Part shown: in pieces, positions 1 to 8,708 of the stretch | How positions within the stretch are numbered: position 1 is the stretch's first letter | How the letters are laid out: every line of letters starts with the position of its first letter | Notes under the pieces: generated by a model | Database searches by the model: none | What the model was told of the DNA's origin: nothing | The model's input: only the letters and a program-made list of their open reading frames with translations | Made by a program: the position numbers and the translations under genes | DNA from: G963675935 sp963675935 | Lineage (GTDB): Bacteria > Planctomycetota > Planctomycetia > Pirellulales > Thermoguttaceae | NCBI GenBank assembly: GCA_963675935.2 | Contig: CAXXPV010000003.1 | Span: 1,302,001 to 1,366,000 of the forward strand | Length of the DNA: 64,000 bases | Direction: 5' to 3'

Positions 1-383
1 TGGCGCCCGAGACGCTTGCCGCGTTGGAGAGCCGTTCGTGGCATGGCAACATCCGCGAGCTGCGCAACGCGGTGGAACACGCGATGATTTTGGCCCGAGG
101 TGGCGTGATTCTGCCAGAACATCTTCCGCCGCCGACGCCGCCGGCCAGCGACGCCGGGCAAACGCGCGAGGCAATGCTCGCCGCGATGATCCGCGATTGG
201 GTGCGACGAGAACTCGAACAGCCGGCGCCGATTGCCGATTTGCACGAGCGATTGCTGAAGATAGTCGAGCCGCCGCTGTTGCAGGCGGTTTTGCAGCGGA
301 ACCACGGTCAGTTTCTTGCCGCGGCCAAGGAGTTGGGGTTGCACCGGGTCACGCTCAAACGCAAAGTGGACCAGTACCTCTAA
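1..383 (+). CDS. Sigma-54-dependent response regulator, C-terminal part (partial)
   Basis: The reading frame is open from the first base, so the N-terminus lies outside the window. The visible part starts in the last segment of an NtrC-type AAA+ domain (motif WHGNIRELRNAVEHA, the conserved W-GN-REL-N) and ends in a Fis-type helix-turn-helix (AAKELGLHRVTLKRKVDQYL). Such proteins activate sigma-54 promoters. Whether a receiver or another sensor domain is present cannot be seen. The stop codon overlaps the stop of the convergent anti-sigma gene by a few bases. Confidence 0.9.
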   Translation, partial: APETLAALESRSWHGNIRELRNAVEHAMILARGGVILPEHLPPPTPPASDAGQTREAMLAAMIRDWVRRELEQPAPIADLHERLLKIVEPPLLQAVLQRNHGQFLAAAKELGLHRVTLKRKVDQYL

Positions 384-829
384 TCGCCCGGCGTCCCGCG
401 GTCCTTTTCCAGCACGACTTGGCTGCCGTGTTCGCGGAACTCGACGCGCGACATGAACGCTCGCATCAACATCACACCGCGTCCGTGCGGACATCCCAAA
501 TGGCCGGGCAAAGTTGGATCGGGCAATCGGTCGGGATCGAAACCGCAACCCTCGTCGGCGATTTCCACCCGAATTTTTTGGGGCGAAATCCGACAACAAT
601 AATGCACCTGCTTCGTCTCGTCCAACGAGTTGCCGTGCGAAATGGCGTTGACCAGGGCTTCGTCAACCGCCAGTCGGACCGCGAAGAGGTCGCGCCGACA
701 CCAATGCAACGTCTCTAGTTGCCGGAGCGAGTCGGCCAAGAGCCGCCGGCCCGCGGCGAGGTCGCTGGGAATCACCTGATCGCATTGCCAGGTCCATTCC
801 TCGTCAGGCGTGGGGCGGGTGTGCCGCAT
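380..829 (-). CDS. RsbW/SpoIIAB-like anti-sigma factor kinase
   Basis: A 149-residue GHKL ATPase of the anti-sigma (HATPase_c_2) type. The N box (DEALVNAISHGN), the G1 box (EIADEGCGFDP) and the G2 glycine loop (GRGVMLMRAF) are all present. Such kinases hold a sigma factor and phosphorylate a STAS-domain antagonist; the gene directly upstream, 17 bases away on the same strand, encodes one, so the two are a partner-switching pair. No sigma factor or PP2C phosphatase is visible next to them. The 3' end overlaps the sigma-54 regulator gene tail to tail. Confidence 0.88.
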   Translation of the reverse strand: MRHTRPTPDEEWTWQCDQVIPSDLAAGRRLLADSLRQLETLHWCRRDLFAVRLAVDEALVNAISHGNSLDETKQVHYCCRISPQKIRVEIADEGCGFDPDRLPDPTLPGHLGCPHGRGVMLMRAFMSRVEFREHGSQVVLEKDRGTPGD

Positions 830-846
830 GAAGCCAAACCGTTGTA

Positions 847-1200
847 TCAGAAGGCAGCCAAGGCGTCGGCCTCGTCTTTCCGGATGTCGAACAGACGAGT
901 GAGTTTCGTGATAGCGAACACCTCGAAAATTTCCGGCCGGATGTTCGACAGCTTCAGAATGCCGCCGTGGGCCTTCATCTTCTTGTCCAAGGTGATCAGC
1001 TTGCCCAGGGCCGCGCTCGAGAGAAAATCGACCGCGGAGAAGTCCAACAGCAGCCGGTCGCGGCTGTCCGCCTCGATCAGCCGAAACAACTCCTGCCCCA
1101 GTTCCTGGATGTTGATGTCCTCGATAATTTTGTGATCGCGGAAACGGACCACGGTCACGTCGCCGACTTCACTGACATCCAAGCGTCGGAATGCGGTCAT
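847..1200 (-). CDS. STAS-domain anti-sigma factor antagonist (SpoIIAA/RsbV-like)
   Basis: A 117-residue STAS-domain protein. The segment LLDFSAVDFLSSAALGKLI carries the serine that is phosphorylated in the SpoIIAA/RsbV family. I chose the ATG at 1200 because GGGAG lies 7 bases upstream; an in-frame start 27 bases earlier has no such site. It is the first gene of a two-gene unit with the RsbW-like kinase. In the family, the unphosphorylated form binds the kinase and frees the sigma factor. Confidence 0.88.
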   Translation of the reverse strand: MTAFRRLDVSEVGDVTVVRFRDHKIIEDINIQELGQELFRLIEADSRDRLLLDFSAVDFLSSAALGKLITLDKKMKAHGGILKLSNIRPEIFEVFAITKLTRLFDIRKDEADALAAF

Positions 1201-1310
1201 CGAAGAACTCCCAGGCCGAAACTTCAAGGGGCGCTTTTGGACTGTCGGCCGACTTGTCTGGAAGTCATCATATTCCCGGCCGAGTGGGTGGTCAAGCAGG
1301 GCAAGTCGGT

Positions 1311-1449
1311 GTGTGCGGCCATATTTTCTGGCAGATAGGCAATTCCGTCATTCTGAGCGCAGCGAAGAATCTCGTTTTCCTCGTGGCGCGGGCGAGATTC
1401 TTCGCTGCGCTCAGAATGACCGATCTTGCCAGAAAAAAAGGCCGCACAC
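1311..1449. mobile_element. 139-bp MITE-like element, family 1, copy a
   Basis: The termini are perfect inverted repeats GTGTGCGGCC (1311-1320 and 1440-1449), extended by an imperfect TTTTCTGGCA block. The element is flanked by an 8-bp direct repeat AAGTCGGT at 1303-1310 and 1450-1457. The centre (1347-1420) is a long hairpin with arms GTCATTCTGAGCGCAGCGAA. It has no coding capacity, so it must be moved by a transposase in trans if active. A second copy lies at 12537-12806. Confidence 0.85.
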
Positions 1450-1465
1450 AAGTCGGTTATTGAAT

Positions 1466-1559
1466 GTAGGGTGGGACAAGCTTGCGCAGTCCCACCGCAA
1501 AACTGGTGAAAACCTTGGGAAAACCCTTGGTGGGACTGCGCAGGCTTGTCCCACCCTAC
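1466..1559. repeat. Hairpin repeat, type B, copy 1
   Basis: Inverted repeat with arms GTAGGGTGGGACAAGCTTGC and its complement, separated by about 30 bases. Copies occur at 3681-3753 and 18784-18878. The flank GGTTATTGAATGTA precedes this copy and the one at 3681, so it may belong to the unit. It lies downstream of the small membrane-protein gene, where it could act as a terminator. Confidence 0.8.
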
Positions 1560-1576
1560 AAATCTGCAAACGGTGG

Positions 1577-1870
1577 TTAGCCTGGCTTCTTCATCCCCCA
1601 ACTGTGCAAAACCAGCACGCTTCCGATTGAAAGCATCGACCAACCCAGCCAATCGGGGGGAACGATCGTTTTTTTGGCGATTGGCTCCTCGGATTGCGTC
1701 ATGGTTTGCGTTGCGGCGCTGACTGACGCCAACGGGTGGCCGGTGCGTTCGGCGAGAAACTGCGTAAAAGAGGGTTTCAACTCGACCGACTCGATCATGC
1801 GAAACTGCCCCCCTATCAAGAGGCATAACAGTCCCGCGAAGAAAAATTGGTTCCGCGAAATGTCCATCAT
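1577..1870 (-). CDS. Small predicted membrane protein, unknown function
   Basis: A 97-residue protein with two hydrophobic segments, one near the N-terminus (FFFAGLLCLLIGG) and one near the C-terminus (LGWSMLSIGSVLVLHSW). A polar middle part of about 45 residues, rich in Ser, Thr and Glu, separates them. GGAGG lies 8 bases before the ATG at 1870, which supports the start. I do not recognise the family. It is divergent from the receiver gene at 2088. Confidence 0.55.
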   Translation of the reverse strand: MMDISRNQFFFAGLLCLLIGGQFRMIESVELKPSFTQFLAERTGHPLASVSAATQTMTQSEEPIAKKTIVPPDWLGWSMLSIGSVLVLHSWGMKKPG

Positions 1871-2087
1871 GAAAGTATCCTCCAGCGCATCTCATTCCTT
1901 GTATCGAGCCGAGGCCGAAGGCCGCTTCAGCCGACGGCGTCGGATGCGGGATATTCCGGCGCGATTGTGCCGATTGGCGCGATTCTTTGGAATGTGGCGA
2001 AATAGCCGGAGGCTATCAGCTCCACGAAAACGTGATGTATACTTGGGCGATTGTGAAAGTACGAAAAAAGAGAGGATTGGAGCGGTC

Positions 2088-2459
2088 ATGCCACGACGAG
2101 TATTGATTGCCGACGACTCCATATTGATGCGCCGCATGGTGAAGACCACACTGGAAAGCGACGGCTGGGAAGTTGCCGCCGAGGCGTCGAACGGCGCCGA
2201 GGCCGTCGAACAATATCAACGCTGTCGGCCCGACGCCGTCACGCTCGACATTATCATGCCGGAAAGCGACGGATTGAGCGCCCTGCGGTCGATTCTTCAG
2301 ATCGACCCGGCCGCCAAGGTTGTCGTCGTCAGCGCGCTGAATCAAACCAAGCTCATCTCGCAGGCGATTCGGGCCGGCGCCCAGGACTTCATCGCCAAAC
2401 CCTTCATGCCCGAACAGTTGCAAGACACGCTGAGGACGTGCATGGAAACCTCGAATTGA
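2088..2459 (+). CDS. CheY-like single-domain response regulator
   Basis: A 123-residue stand-alone receiver domain. It has the acidic pair in IADDS near the N-terminus, the phospho-acceptor Asp in TLDIIMPESDG around residue 54, the switch Ser in VVSAL and the conserved Lys in IAKPF near residue 106. No output domain follows, so it probably acts by protein contact, as CheY does. The ATG at 2088 begins the conserved domain exactly; the frame is open further upstream, but that part lacks receiver features. No chemotaxis genes lie nearby. Confidence 0.88.
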   Translation: MPRRVLIADDSILMRRMVKTTLESDGWEVAAEASNGAEAVEQYQRCRPDAVTLDIIMPESDGLSALRSILQIDPAAKVVVVSALNQTKLISQAIRAGAQDFIAKPFMPEQLQDTLRTCMETSN

Positions 2460-2641
2460 TCGTGGGACTGGGACACATTTCAGTGTTGCATCGCCATTCT
2501 GAGCGGCAATAAACTGCCGGATAATTCTTACCCCGCGCACGGGTGCTATCGGCCGCTCTTGCCGTATCCAGCCGTTTCTGATACCGTCGAGCCGGTATTT
2601 CGACATTATTTTTCGGAAACTCCGCGCCGAGGTTGCCCCCC

Positions 2642-3658
2642 GTGCTCAAGCGACGTTTGTGGATGGGAGCGATGAGCGTTCTGGCATGCGCCGTCTTGGT
2701 GTGCGCCCAGACGATCACGCCCACCACATCCGATCCGACGTTGAGCAATGACCCGAACAAGTGGCTGTACGGCCCGGAACTATGGCGATTGCCGCCGGTG
2801 GGCGTTGTTCCGACAGCGTCGCCTTTTGTTCAGCCGACGCGAGAGCCGATGGCCGCGCCCGAGGTGTTGACGGTGCCGCCGGCGGAAGCGGTCGTCGCGC
2901 CGAAGCCGCAGGAGAAACCGCCGGTGGCCAACGCGCCGATGTCGTTGTCCGGTGTTTTGTCGAATGGAGAACAACTGGCGATCAAGCCCCCGGTCACAAA
3001 ACTCTGGGACGGCAACATTAATCTCGGGCTGGACGGTTCGGAGGGCAACGCCGTGTCGATGAACATTCATGTCGCGGCGAGTCTCAACCGCCGAACGTCC
3101 TTGCATGCCCTTACGACAACCGTGGATTACAACAAGAGCACGGCCAAGACGGTCGAAACCGTGCATAATCTGATGTTTGCCGGGCGGTCGGAATGGCTTT
3201 TCCGCGAGTCGTCGCGGTGGTCTTGGTTCGTTCACGAGACGGTGGACTACGACGCTTTCGAGTCGTACAGCGTTCAGGACGCTTCGGATGTCGGCTTGGG
3301 CTATCGGCTCATCAAAAATGAATACGCCACGTTGATCGGACGACTCGGCGTCGGATTTTCGCATGAATACGGCGGGCCGGAGGACGGGGTCTACACGCCC
3401 GAGGGCGTATTCGGACTTCAGTTCGAGCGGCAGGTCGGCAAGCGGCAGAAATTCCTGGGATCGGTGGAATACGCGCCCGGCATCGGCGACATTCTGCACT
3501 ACCGCATTCGCACCCAAGCCGCTTGGGAATTGCTCCTGGACCAGGACAAGAACTTGAGCATGAGGGTTGGCGTACTCGAACGGTATGACAGCGTGCCGGA
3601 CGAGGAATCACGGCCCAACGACTTGAACTACGCCATGATGCTCATGTGGAAGTTTTAG
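2642..3658 (+). CDS. DUF481-like outer-membrane beta-barrel protein
   Basis: Begins with a signal peptide (WMGAMSVLACAVLVCAQ), followed by a Pro- and Val-rich linker to about residue 120. The rest resembles the DUF481 'salt-induced outer membrane protein' family: alternating strands such as INLGLDGSEGNAVSMNIHV and a C-terminus ending in Trp-Lys-Phe, suitable for barrel assembly. I prefer the GTG at 2642 because GAGG lies 9 bases upstream; an in-frame TTG at 2633 has no spacing for a ribosome site. Function in planctomycetes is unknown. Confidence 0.72.
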   Translation: MLKRRLWMGAMSVLACAVLVCAQTITPTTSDPTLSNDPNKWLYGPELWRLPPVGVVPTASPFVQPTREPMAAPEVLTVPPAEAVVAPKPQEKPPVANAPMSLSGVLSNGEQLAIKPPVTKLWDGNINLGLDGSEGNAVSMNIHVAASLNRRTSLHALTTTVDYNKSTAKTVETVHNLMFAGRSEWLFRESSRWSWFVHETVDYDAFESYSVQDASDVGLGYRLIKNEYATLIGRLGVGFSHEYGGPEDGVYTPEGVFGLQFERQVGKRQKFLGSVEYAPGIGDILHYRIRTQAAWELLLDQDKNLSMRVGVLERYDSVPDEESRPNDLNYAMMLMWKF

Positions 3659-3680
3659 GAGAGCAGGCCGGTTATTGAAT

Positions 3681-3753
3681 GTAATGGGTGGGACAAGCTT
3701 GCGCAGTCCCACCGGAAAACTTGGTGGGACTGCGCAAGCTTGTCCCACCCTAC
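3681..3753. repeat. Hairpin repeat, type B, copy 2
   Basis: Arms GGGTGGGACAAGCTTGCGCA and complement with a short loop. It sits between the DUF481-like gene and the MFS-PlsC gene, both rightward. It shares the preceding GGTTATTGAATGTA with copy 1 (1466-1559). Confidence 0.8.
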
Positions 3754-3829
3754 AATCCACGACAATTTTGGGGCAATCGTTGCATTGACGAAGAATACTC
3801 GCCTTGAAGGGGCATAGGAAAAACAACCG

Positions 3830-5737
3830 ATGACCGACGCCGCAGCAGGGCAAACCGACGATCCGCGAGGCGGAGTGCTTTCGACCGGCTTTCTGGCGCT
3901 CGTGGCCACGCAATTTTTCGTGGCCTTGAACGACAACATGTTTCGCTGGCTGGTCGGGCCCGTCTGCAAGGAACTGTTCCACGAACGGCAGCACATCGTG
4001 CCCGAAATCCTGCGCACGTGGATCACGCCGGAGACACTGCCTCTATTGGCCTTGCCCTTGGCGTTGTTTTGCTTCACGCTGCCGTTTCTGGTGTTTGCCT
4101 CGACGGCCGGATTCCTGGCCGACCGCTTCAGCAAGCGCGGCGTCATGGTCGTTTGCAAGGCGGTGGAAATCGCGGTGATCGGCCTGGGGATTTACGCGAT
4201 TGTCTCGGGCAACATGCTTCTGATGTTCGGCACGTTGTTCATCCTCGGCGGCCAGGCCATGATGTTTGTCACGTCGAAGCTCGGCGCGATTCCCGAGCTG
4301 GTGCGTTCCGACAAAATCTCCGAGGCCAACGGCCTGATCAACATGGTTTCGATGGCCGCCATCATTCTCGGCTGTGTGGCCGGCAACTGGCTCTACGCCC
4401 AGACGAAGCCGGCGGGCCAAGAGTCGTGGTGGATTTTCGCCACGGCGCTGCTTGGCGTGGCGATTTGCGGACTTGTCACGAGCCTGTTCATCGGACGGCT
4501 TCCGTCGGCGAATCCGGCGAGGACGTTTTCGTGGAATCCCGTCGGACAGACCATCCGCGACATTCGCATGCTGGCGTCGCGCCGGTCGCTGTTTCTCGTC
4601 GCCTTGGGCGGCGCCTATTTCTGGGCGCTCGGCGCCCTGTTGCAACTCAATATCGATCAGTTCGCCACGACGCACTTGCACGTCGGGCAGAAACTCGTCG
4701 GACCGATGCTTGCCGCGTTGACGCTCGGCATCGGCGGCGGCGCGGTGTTGGCCGGGTTCATCTCGCGCGGGCGGGTCGAACTGGGGCTTGTGCCGTTCGG
4801 CGGACTGGGAATCGCCGTCGCGTCGATTGCGCTGGCTTTTGTGCCCGGCGTGGCCGAGGGCGAATCGGCCGGCGTCAGTTACGGCGTCAGTTGCGCCTTG
4901 TTGGCCCTGCTGGGCATCTCGGCCGGACTGTACGACATTCCCTTCGAGTCGTTTCTTCAAGATCGCAGCCCGCCCGAATCGCGAGGCACGATCATGGCGG
5001 CCTACAACTTCCTGGCGTTCGGCGGCATGTTGGGATCGGCCGGCGTCTGCTGGCTGCTGTCCGGCCCGCTCGGGCTTTCCTGCCGAACCATTTTCCTCGT
5101 TTGCGGCGCGACGACCGCCATCGTCACCGGCATCGTCATCTGGCAATTGCCGTTCGAGACCACGCGGCTTTTTACGCGGGCGATTGTCAAATGTATGTAC
5201 CGAGTGCAAATCGAAGGGCTGGAAAACGTGCCCCTCGGCGGCGCGCTCGTGGCGGCCAATCACGTCAGTTGGGCCGATGGCATTCTGCTCGGCTTGGCTT
5301 GCCCCCGACATCCTCGCATGATCGCGTTCGCCGAGTATTTCAACAATCCCTGGTTCGGTTGGTTTGGGCGGCTCGGCCGAATCATCCCGATTGGAACGAG
5401 CCGGAAGTCGATGGTCGAATCGATTCGTGCCGCCCGCGAGGCGTTGCAACAGGGAGAACTGGTGTGTATCTTTCCAGAAGGAGGAATCACGCGGACGGGC
5501 GAAATCGCGGAATTCCGGCCGGGCTTCTTGTCGATACTCAAGGAATCCGGCACCCCGGTAATTCCAGTCCACCTGGGGGGACTGTGGGGAAGCATCTTCA
5601 GCTATGAAGGCGGAAAATTTTTCTGGAAGTGGCCCAAGCGCTGGAGATACCCCGTGACGATTCGCTTCGGAAAGCCGATTTTTTTTCCCGACGACGTGAA
5701 CCAGGTTCGCCAGGCTGTAGTAGATTTGGAACAATGA
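3830..5737 (+). CDS. MFS transporter fused to PlsC-type 1-acylglycerophosphate acyltransferase
   Basis: A 635-residue two-part protein. Residues about 15-440 form a major-facilitator-type membrane domain with about 12 hydrophobic segments (FLALVATQFFVALNDNMFRW at the start resembles lysophospholipid transporters of the LplT type). Residues about 455-635 form a PlsC acyltransferase: His478-x4-Asp483 in NHVSWADG is the catalytic motif and FPEGG at 548-552 binds the glycerol phosphate. By analogy with E. coli LplT and Aas, it should flip and re-acylate lysophospholipids at the inner membrane. The stop overlaps the next start as ATGA. Confidence 0.88.
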   Translation: MTDAAAGQTDDPRGGVLSTGFLALVATQFFVALNDNMFRWLVGPVCKELFHERQHIVPEILRTWITPETLPLLALPLALFCFTLPFLVFASTAGFLADRFSKRGVMVVCKAVEIAVIGLGIYAIVSGNMLLMFGTLFILGGQAMMFVTSKLGAIPELVRSDKISEANGLINMVSMAAIILGCVAGNWLYAQTKPAGQESWWIFATALLGVAICGLVTSLFIGRLPSANPARTFSWNPVGQTIRDIRMLASRRSLFLVALGGAYFWALGALLQLNIDQFATTHLHVGQKLVGPMLAALTLGIGGGAVLAGFISRGRVELGLVPFGGLGIAVASIALAFVPGVAEGESAGVSYGVSCALLALLGISAGLYDIPFESFLQDRSPPESRGTIMAAYNFLAFGGMLGSAGVCWLLSGPLGLSCRTIFLVCGATTAIVTGIVIWQLPFETTRLFTRAIVKCMYRVQIEGLENVPLGGALVAANHVSWADGILLGLACPRHPRMIAFAEYFNNPWFGWFGRLGRIIPIGTSRKSMVESIRAAREALQQGELVCIFPEGGITRTGEIAEFRPGFLSILKESGTPVIPVHLGGLWGSIFSYEGGKFFWKWPKRWRYPVTIRFGKPIFFPDDVNQVRQAVVDLEQ

Positions 5738-7410
5738 CCAACTCATCCACCAACGACCTGACCCTGCCGCGGAAGTTCCTCCGCATGTGCCGTCGGCGGA
5801 TGCGCCAGCCGAAAGTGGCCGATTCGACCGGTGTGGAACTGACCGGCTCGGAACTGCTGATGCGGACCCTGATCCTCCGCCGGATTCTTCGCCGCGAGGT
5901 GTTGGCCGCCGACGAGCGAAACGTGGGCTTGCTCTTGCCGCCGTCGGTCGGAGCGGTGGTCGCCAACTCGGCTTTGGCCATCGACTGCCGCATCTCGGTC
6001 AATCTGAACTACACCATGCCGTCGGAGGTCACAAACGACTGCATCGCTCAATGTGGAATCCGCCGCGTGCTGACCAGTCGCCGCGTGATGGAACGGTTCA
6101 ACCTGAAGCTCGACGCCGAACTCGTTTATCTGGAGGATTTCAAGGACCGAGTCACTCTGGGTGACAAACTCGCCGCCGCCGCGATGACGTGGCTTATGCC
6201 CATGACGTGTCTGGAGCGGCATTTGGGGCTGACCCGACTCAGCGAAGACGACCTGCTGACGATTATCTTTACGTCAGGCTCGACGGGGCGTCCCAAGGGC
6301 GTGATGCTCACCCACCACAACGTCAACTCCAATATCTGGGGAATCGATCAGGTTCTTCGCCTGACCGACGACGACGTGCTGGTGGGCATTTTGCCGATCT
6401 TCCATTCGTTTGGCTACACGACGACGATGTGGACGGTTCTGACGATGCCGCCGAAAGGAATTTACCACTACAGCCCGCTGGAAGCCCGCGAAGTTGGCAA
6501 ACTCTGCCGTCGGCACGGGGCGACGATCCTGGTCGCCACGCCGACGTTCGTGCGGTCGTATTTGCGGCGTTGCGAGCCGGAGGATTTCGCCAAGCTCGAT
6601 GTCGTTTTCACCGGGGCCGAAAAACTTACGACCGAAGTGGCCGCGGCTTTCGAGAAGCGATTTGGTGTGCGGCCCGTCGAAGGCTACGGCGCCACCGAGT
6701 TGTCGCCGGTTGTCGCCGCCAATATGCCATCAACCCGAGCCTTGGGCAAGGAACACTGCACCATCAAGGAAGGCACCGTCGGCTTGCCGCTGCCCGGCAT
6801 CGCGGTCAAGGTCGTCGATCTCGACACCGGCGCGGACCTGGGGCCGAACCGCTCGGGCATGTTGCTCGTCGCGGGGCCGAATGTGATGAAAGGCTATTAC
6901 AGCCGGCCCGAACTGACCGCCGAGGTGATCCACGAGGATCCAACGGGCGGCGCCGCGCCGAAAAAAATGCAAAGAGTTGCAAGCCCCTTTACCGAGGCTG
7001 ACTTCTCCCGCTGGTACGTCACCGGCGACGTGGCCGTGATCGACGATGATGGTTTCATCAAAATCACCGGACGCATCAGCCGGTTCTCGAAGCTTGCGGG
7101 CGAAATGGTGCCGCACATCCGCGTGGAAGAGGCCATCGCAAAGGCGCTGGGGCTTGGCGAGGACGATCTCAAAATCGTAGTCACCGCCGTGCCCGACCCG
7201 AAGAAAGGCGAACGGCTCGTGGTGCTTTACACCGAGCTTGCGCGTAGCCCGGAGGAAATTTGCAAGGCGCTGGCGGCCGATGGTCTTCCGCCGCTTTGGA
7301 CGCCTTCGCCCGACAGTTTCCGCCACGTGGAGTGCATTCCGGTGTTGGGCACCGGCAAGCTGGACCTTAAGAAGATCAAGGACGTGGCGTTGGCGGAATT
7401 CGCGAGGTAA
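5734..7410 (+). CDS. AMP-dependent acyl-CoA/acyl-ACP synthetase (Aas ligase-like)
   Basis: A 558-residue adenylate-forming enzyme. The P-loop-like motif TSGSTGRPKG lies near residues 180-189, YGATELSP near 318-325, the hinge-side motif YVTGDVAVIDDDGFIKITGR near 428-447, and the C-terminal catalytic lysine in GTGKLDLKK. The ATG at 5734 overlaps the previous stop (ATGA), which argues for translational coupling. E. coli Aas joins PlsC and this ligase in one protein; here PlsC is joined to the transporter and the ligase is separate. Likely role: activating fatty acids for lysophospholipid re-acylation. Confidence 0.88.
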   Translation: MTNSSTNDLTLPRKFLRMCRRRMRQPKVADSTGVELTGSELLMRTLILRRILRREVLAADERNVGLLLPPSVGAVVANSALAIDCRISVNLNYTMPSEVTNDCIAQCGIRRVLTSRRVMERFNLKLDAELVYLEDFKDRVTLGDKLAAAAMTWLMPMTCLERHLGLTRLSEDDLLTIIFTSGSTGRPKGVMLTHHNVNSNIWGIDQVLRLTDDDVLVGILPIFHSFGYTTTMWTVLTMPPKGIYHYSPLEAREVGKLCRRHGATILVATPTFVRSYLRRCEPEDFAKLDVVFTGAEKLTTEVAAAFEKRFGVRPVEGYGATELSPVVAANMPSTRALGKEHCTIKEGTVGLPLPGIAVKVVDLDTGADLGPNRSGMLLVAGPNVMKGYYSRPELTAEVIHEDPTGGAAPKKMQRVASPFTEADFSRWYVTGDVAVIDDDGFIKITGRISRFSKLAGEMVPHIRVEEAIAKALGLGEDDLKIVVTAVPDPKKGERLVVLYTELARSPEEICKALAADGLPPLWTPSPDSFRHVECIPVLGTGKLDLKKIKDVALAEFAR

Positions 7411-7456
7411 GAAGTCTACGTATTGCATCGCCGGCTAAACGGGTTGATGCGACTCC

Positions 7457-8698
7457 TTAGAACGCGATTTTCGCCAGCCACCAAAGCAGCAGCACCGTGC
7501 CCACCAGCGCCAGCGGCGCCAACACAAACGCCGCCAACGGCCACGACTCGCTCGCGCGACGACCGTGCAATGGAATTATCATTTCCCGCGTCGAATAATC
7601 CTCGTCGAGCGACTTCGCGGCCACTGGTGGCGGCGGCGGCTCCACCAGTCGAACCGGCTGCGAAGGCCCCGGTGTTAAGAACGGCGCTAATCTCGCTTGC
7701 ACTTCCCGCGCCGAGCCGATTCGCTGCGATGGCTCCTTCGCCATCATGTCGGCCATGACATCGACGAACTCCGCGCTGAGCCGGGGATTCAACCGACGCG
7801 GATTCAACGGCCTTAGTTCGCAATGCGCCCGGGCCTTGTCGGCCGTCGTCCCGCCCGGAAACGGCACCGAGCCGGTTGCCGCGAAATACAGCGTGCAGCC
7901 CAACGAGTAGATGTCCCACGCCGGCGACGGACTCCAAGGATCGCGCACCTGATCGGGCGAAAGATAGTCGGCCGTCCCGACGATCTTACCGTGGCGCGGA
8001 TCGCTCTCGGGCGTGCCGTTCAGCGAGCCGGCAAGGCCCAGATCGGAAAGTTTCGCCTCGCCATCCGGGGTGACCAGCACATTGCCGGGCGTTACGTCGC
8101 GGTGAACGATTCCCTGGGCGTGGGCGTATTCCAGCCCTTCGGCCACTTGTGAAATGATCGAGGCGGCGGTTCGCTGATCGAGCGGACCATTCTGCCGGAC
8201 GAGCTTCCGCAGGTCCATGCCCGGCACGTATTCGGTCACGAGATAATAGACGTTTCCGTCCTGGCCGGCGTCGAGCGCGGCGACCAATCGCGGATGATCG
8301 AGACTGGCCATGGCGCGGATTTCGCGTGTGAAATTGGCGACGGCCTCGGGCGTGGATCGGTCGCGCGGCAGCACTTTGACGGCCACGATGCGGCCCATTT
8401 TGCCATGCTGTGCCTTGAAGACCTGGCCCATCCCGCCCTGGCCGAGCGAGTCGATGATTTGGTAAGGACCGAGGTTGAACTTCGTGCGGCCGTCGAGCAA
8501 TTGCTTGGCCTGCCAAATGTTCAGAAGGCCCATTTCGACCAGACGGTCGGCCAACTGCCGGTCGCTGGGCGGCGCGCCGGGATCGGGTTCGTCGCCTTCC
8601 GACCAGCGTACGCCCGCCCGGGCCTCGTCGATTTGCTCGGGCGTGAGCAAACCGCCGGCCAACGCGCACTGCTCGAAGATCGAACGATTGTCGCTCAC
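7457..8698 (-). CDS. Hanks-type Ser/Thr protein kinase with C-terminal membrane anchor
   Basis: A 413-residue kinase. A planctomycete-style N-terminal segment (FEQCALAGGLLTPEQIDEA) precedes the kinase domain (about 80-350). The glycine loop LGQGGMGQVFKA, the ATP lysine Lys108 (VAVKVL) and the HRD motif at 199-201 are present. The catalytic loop reads HRDVTPGN rather than HRDLKPxN, so the usual loop lysine is replaced by Thr, and DFG is DLG. A single C-terminal hydrophobic helix (LAAFVLAPLALVGTVLLLWW) anchors it. The start is a GTG with a weak AAGG upstream. It converges on the ligase gene. Confidence 0.9.
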   Translation of the reverse strand: MSDNRSIFEQCALAGGLLTPEQIDEARAGVRWSEGDEPDPGAPPSDRQLADRLVEMGLLNIWQAKQLLDGRTKFNLGPYQIIDSLGQGGMGQVFKAQHGKMGRIVAVKVLPRDRSTPEAVANFTREIRAMASLDHPRLVAALDAGQDGNVYYLVTEYVPGMDLRKLVRQNGPLDQRTAASIISQVAEGLEYAHAQGIVHRDVTPGNVLVTPDGEAKLSDLGLAGSLNGTPESDPRHGKIVGTADYLSPDQVRDPWSPSPAWDIYSLGCTLYFAATGSVPFPGGTTADKARAHCELRPLNPRRLNPRLSAEFVDVMADMMAKEPSQRIGSAREVQARLAPFLTPGPSQPVRLVEPPPPPVAAKSLDEDYSTREMIIPLHGRRASESWPLAAFVLAPLALVGTVLLLWWLAKIAF

Positions 8699-8708
8699 TT
8701 TAATTTCG

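Noticed and set aside
1224..1895. Minus-strand frame containing HSERSEES-like peptides
   Set aside because: The peptides are translations of the hairpin core and recur wherever the repeat occurs; not a gene.
4043..5746. Long open frame on the minus strand opposite the MFS-PlsC gene
   Set aside because: Its translation is rich in Arg, Gln, His and Glu without hydrophobic order or motifs, while the plus-strand frame has the full transporter and PlsC motifs.
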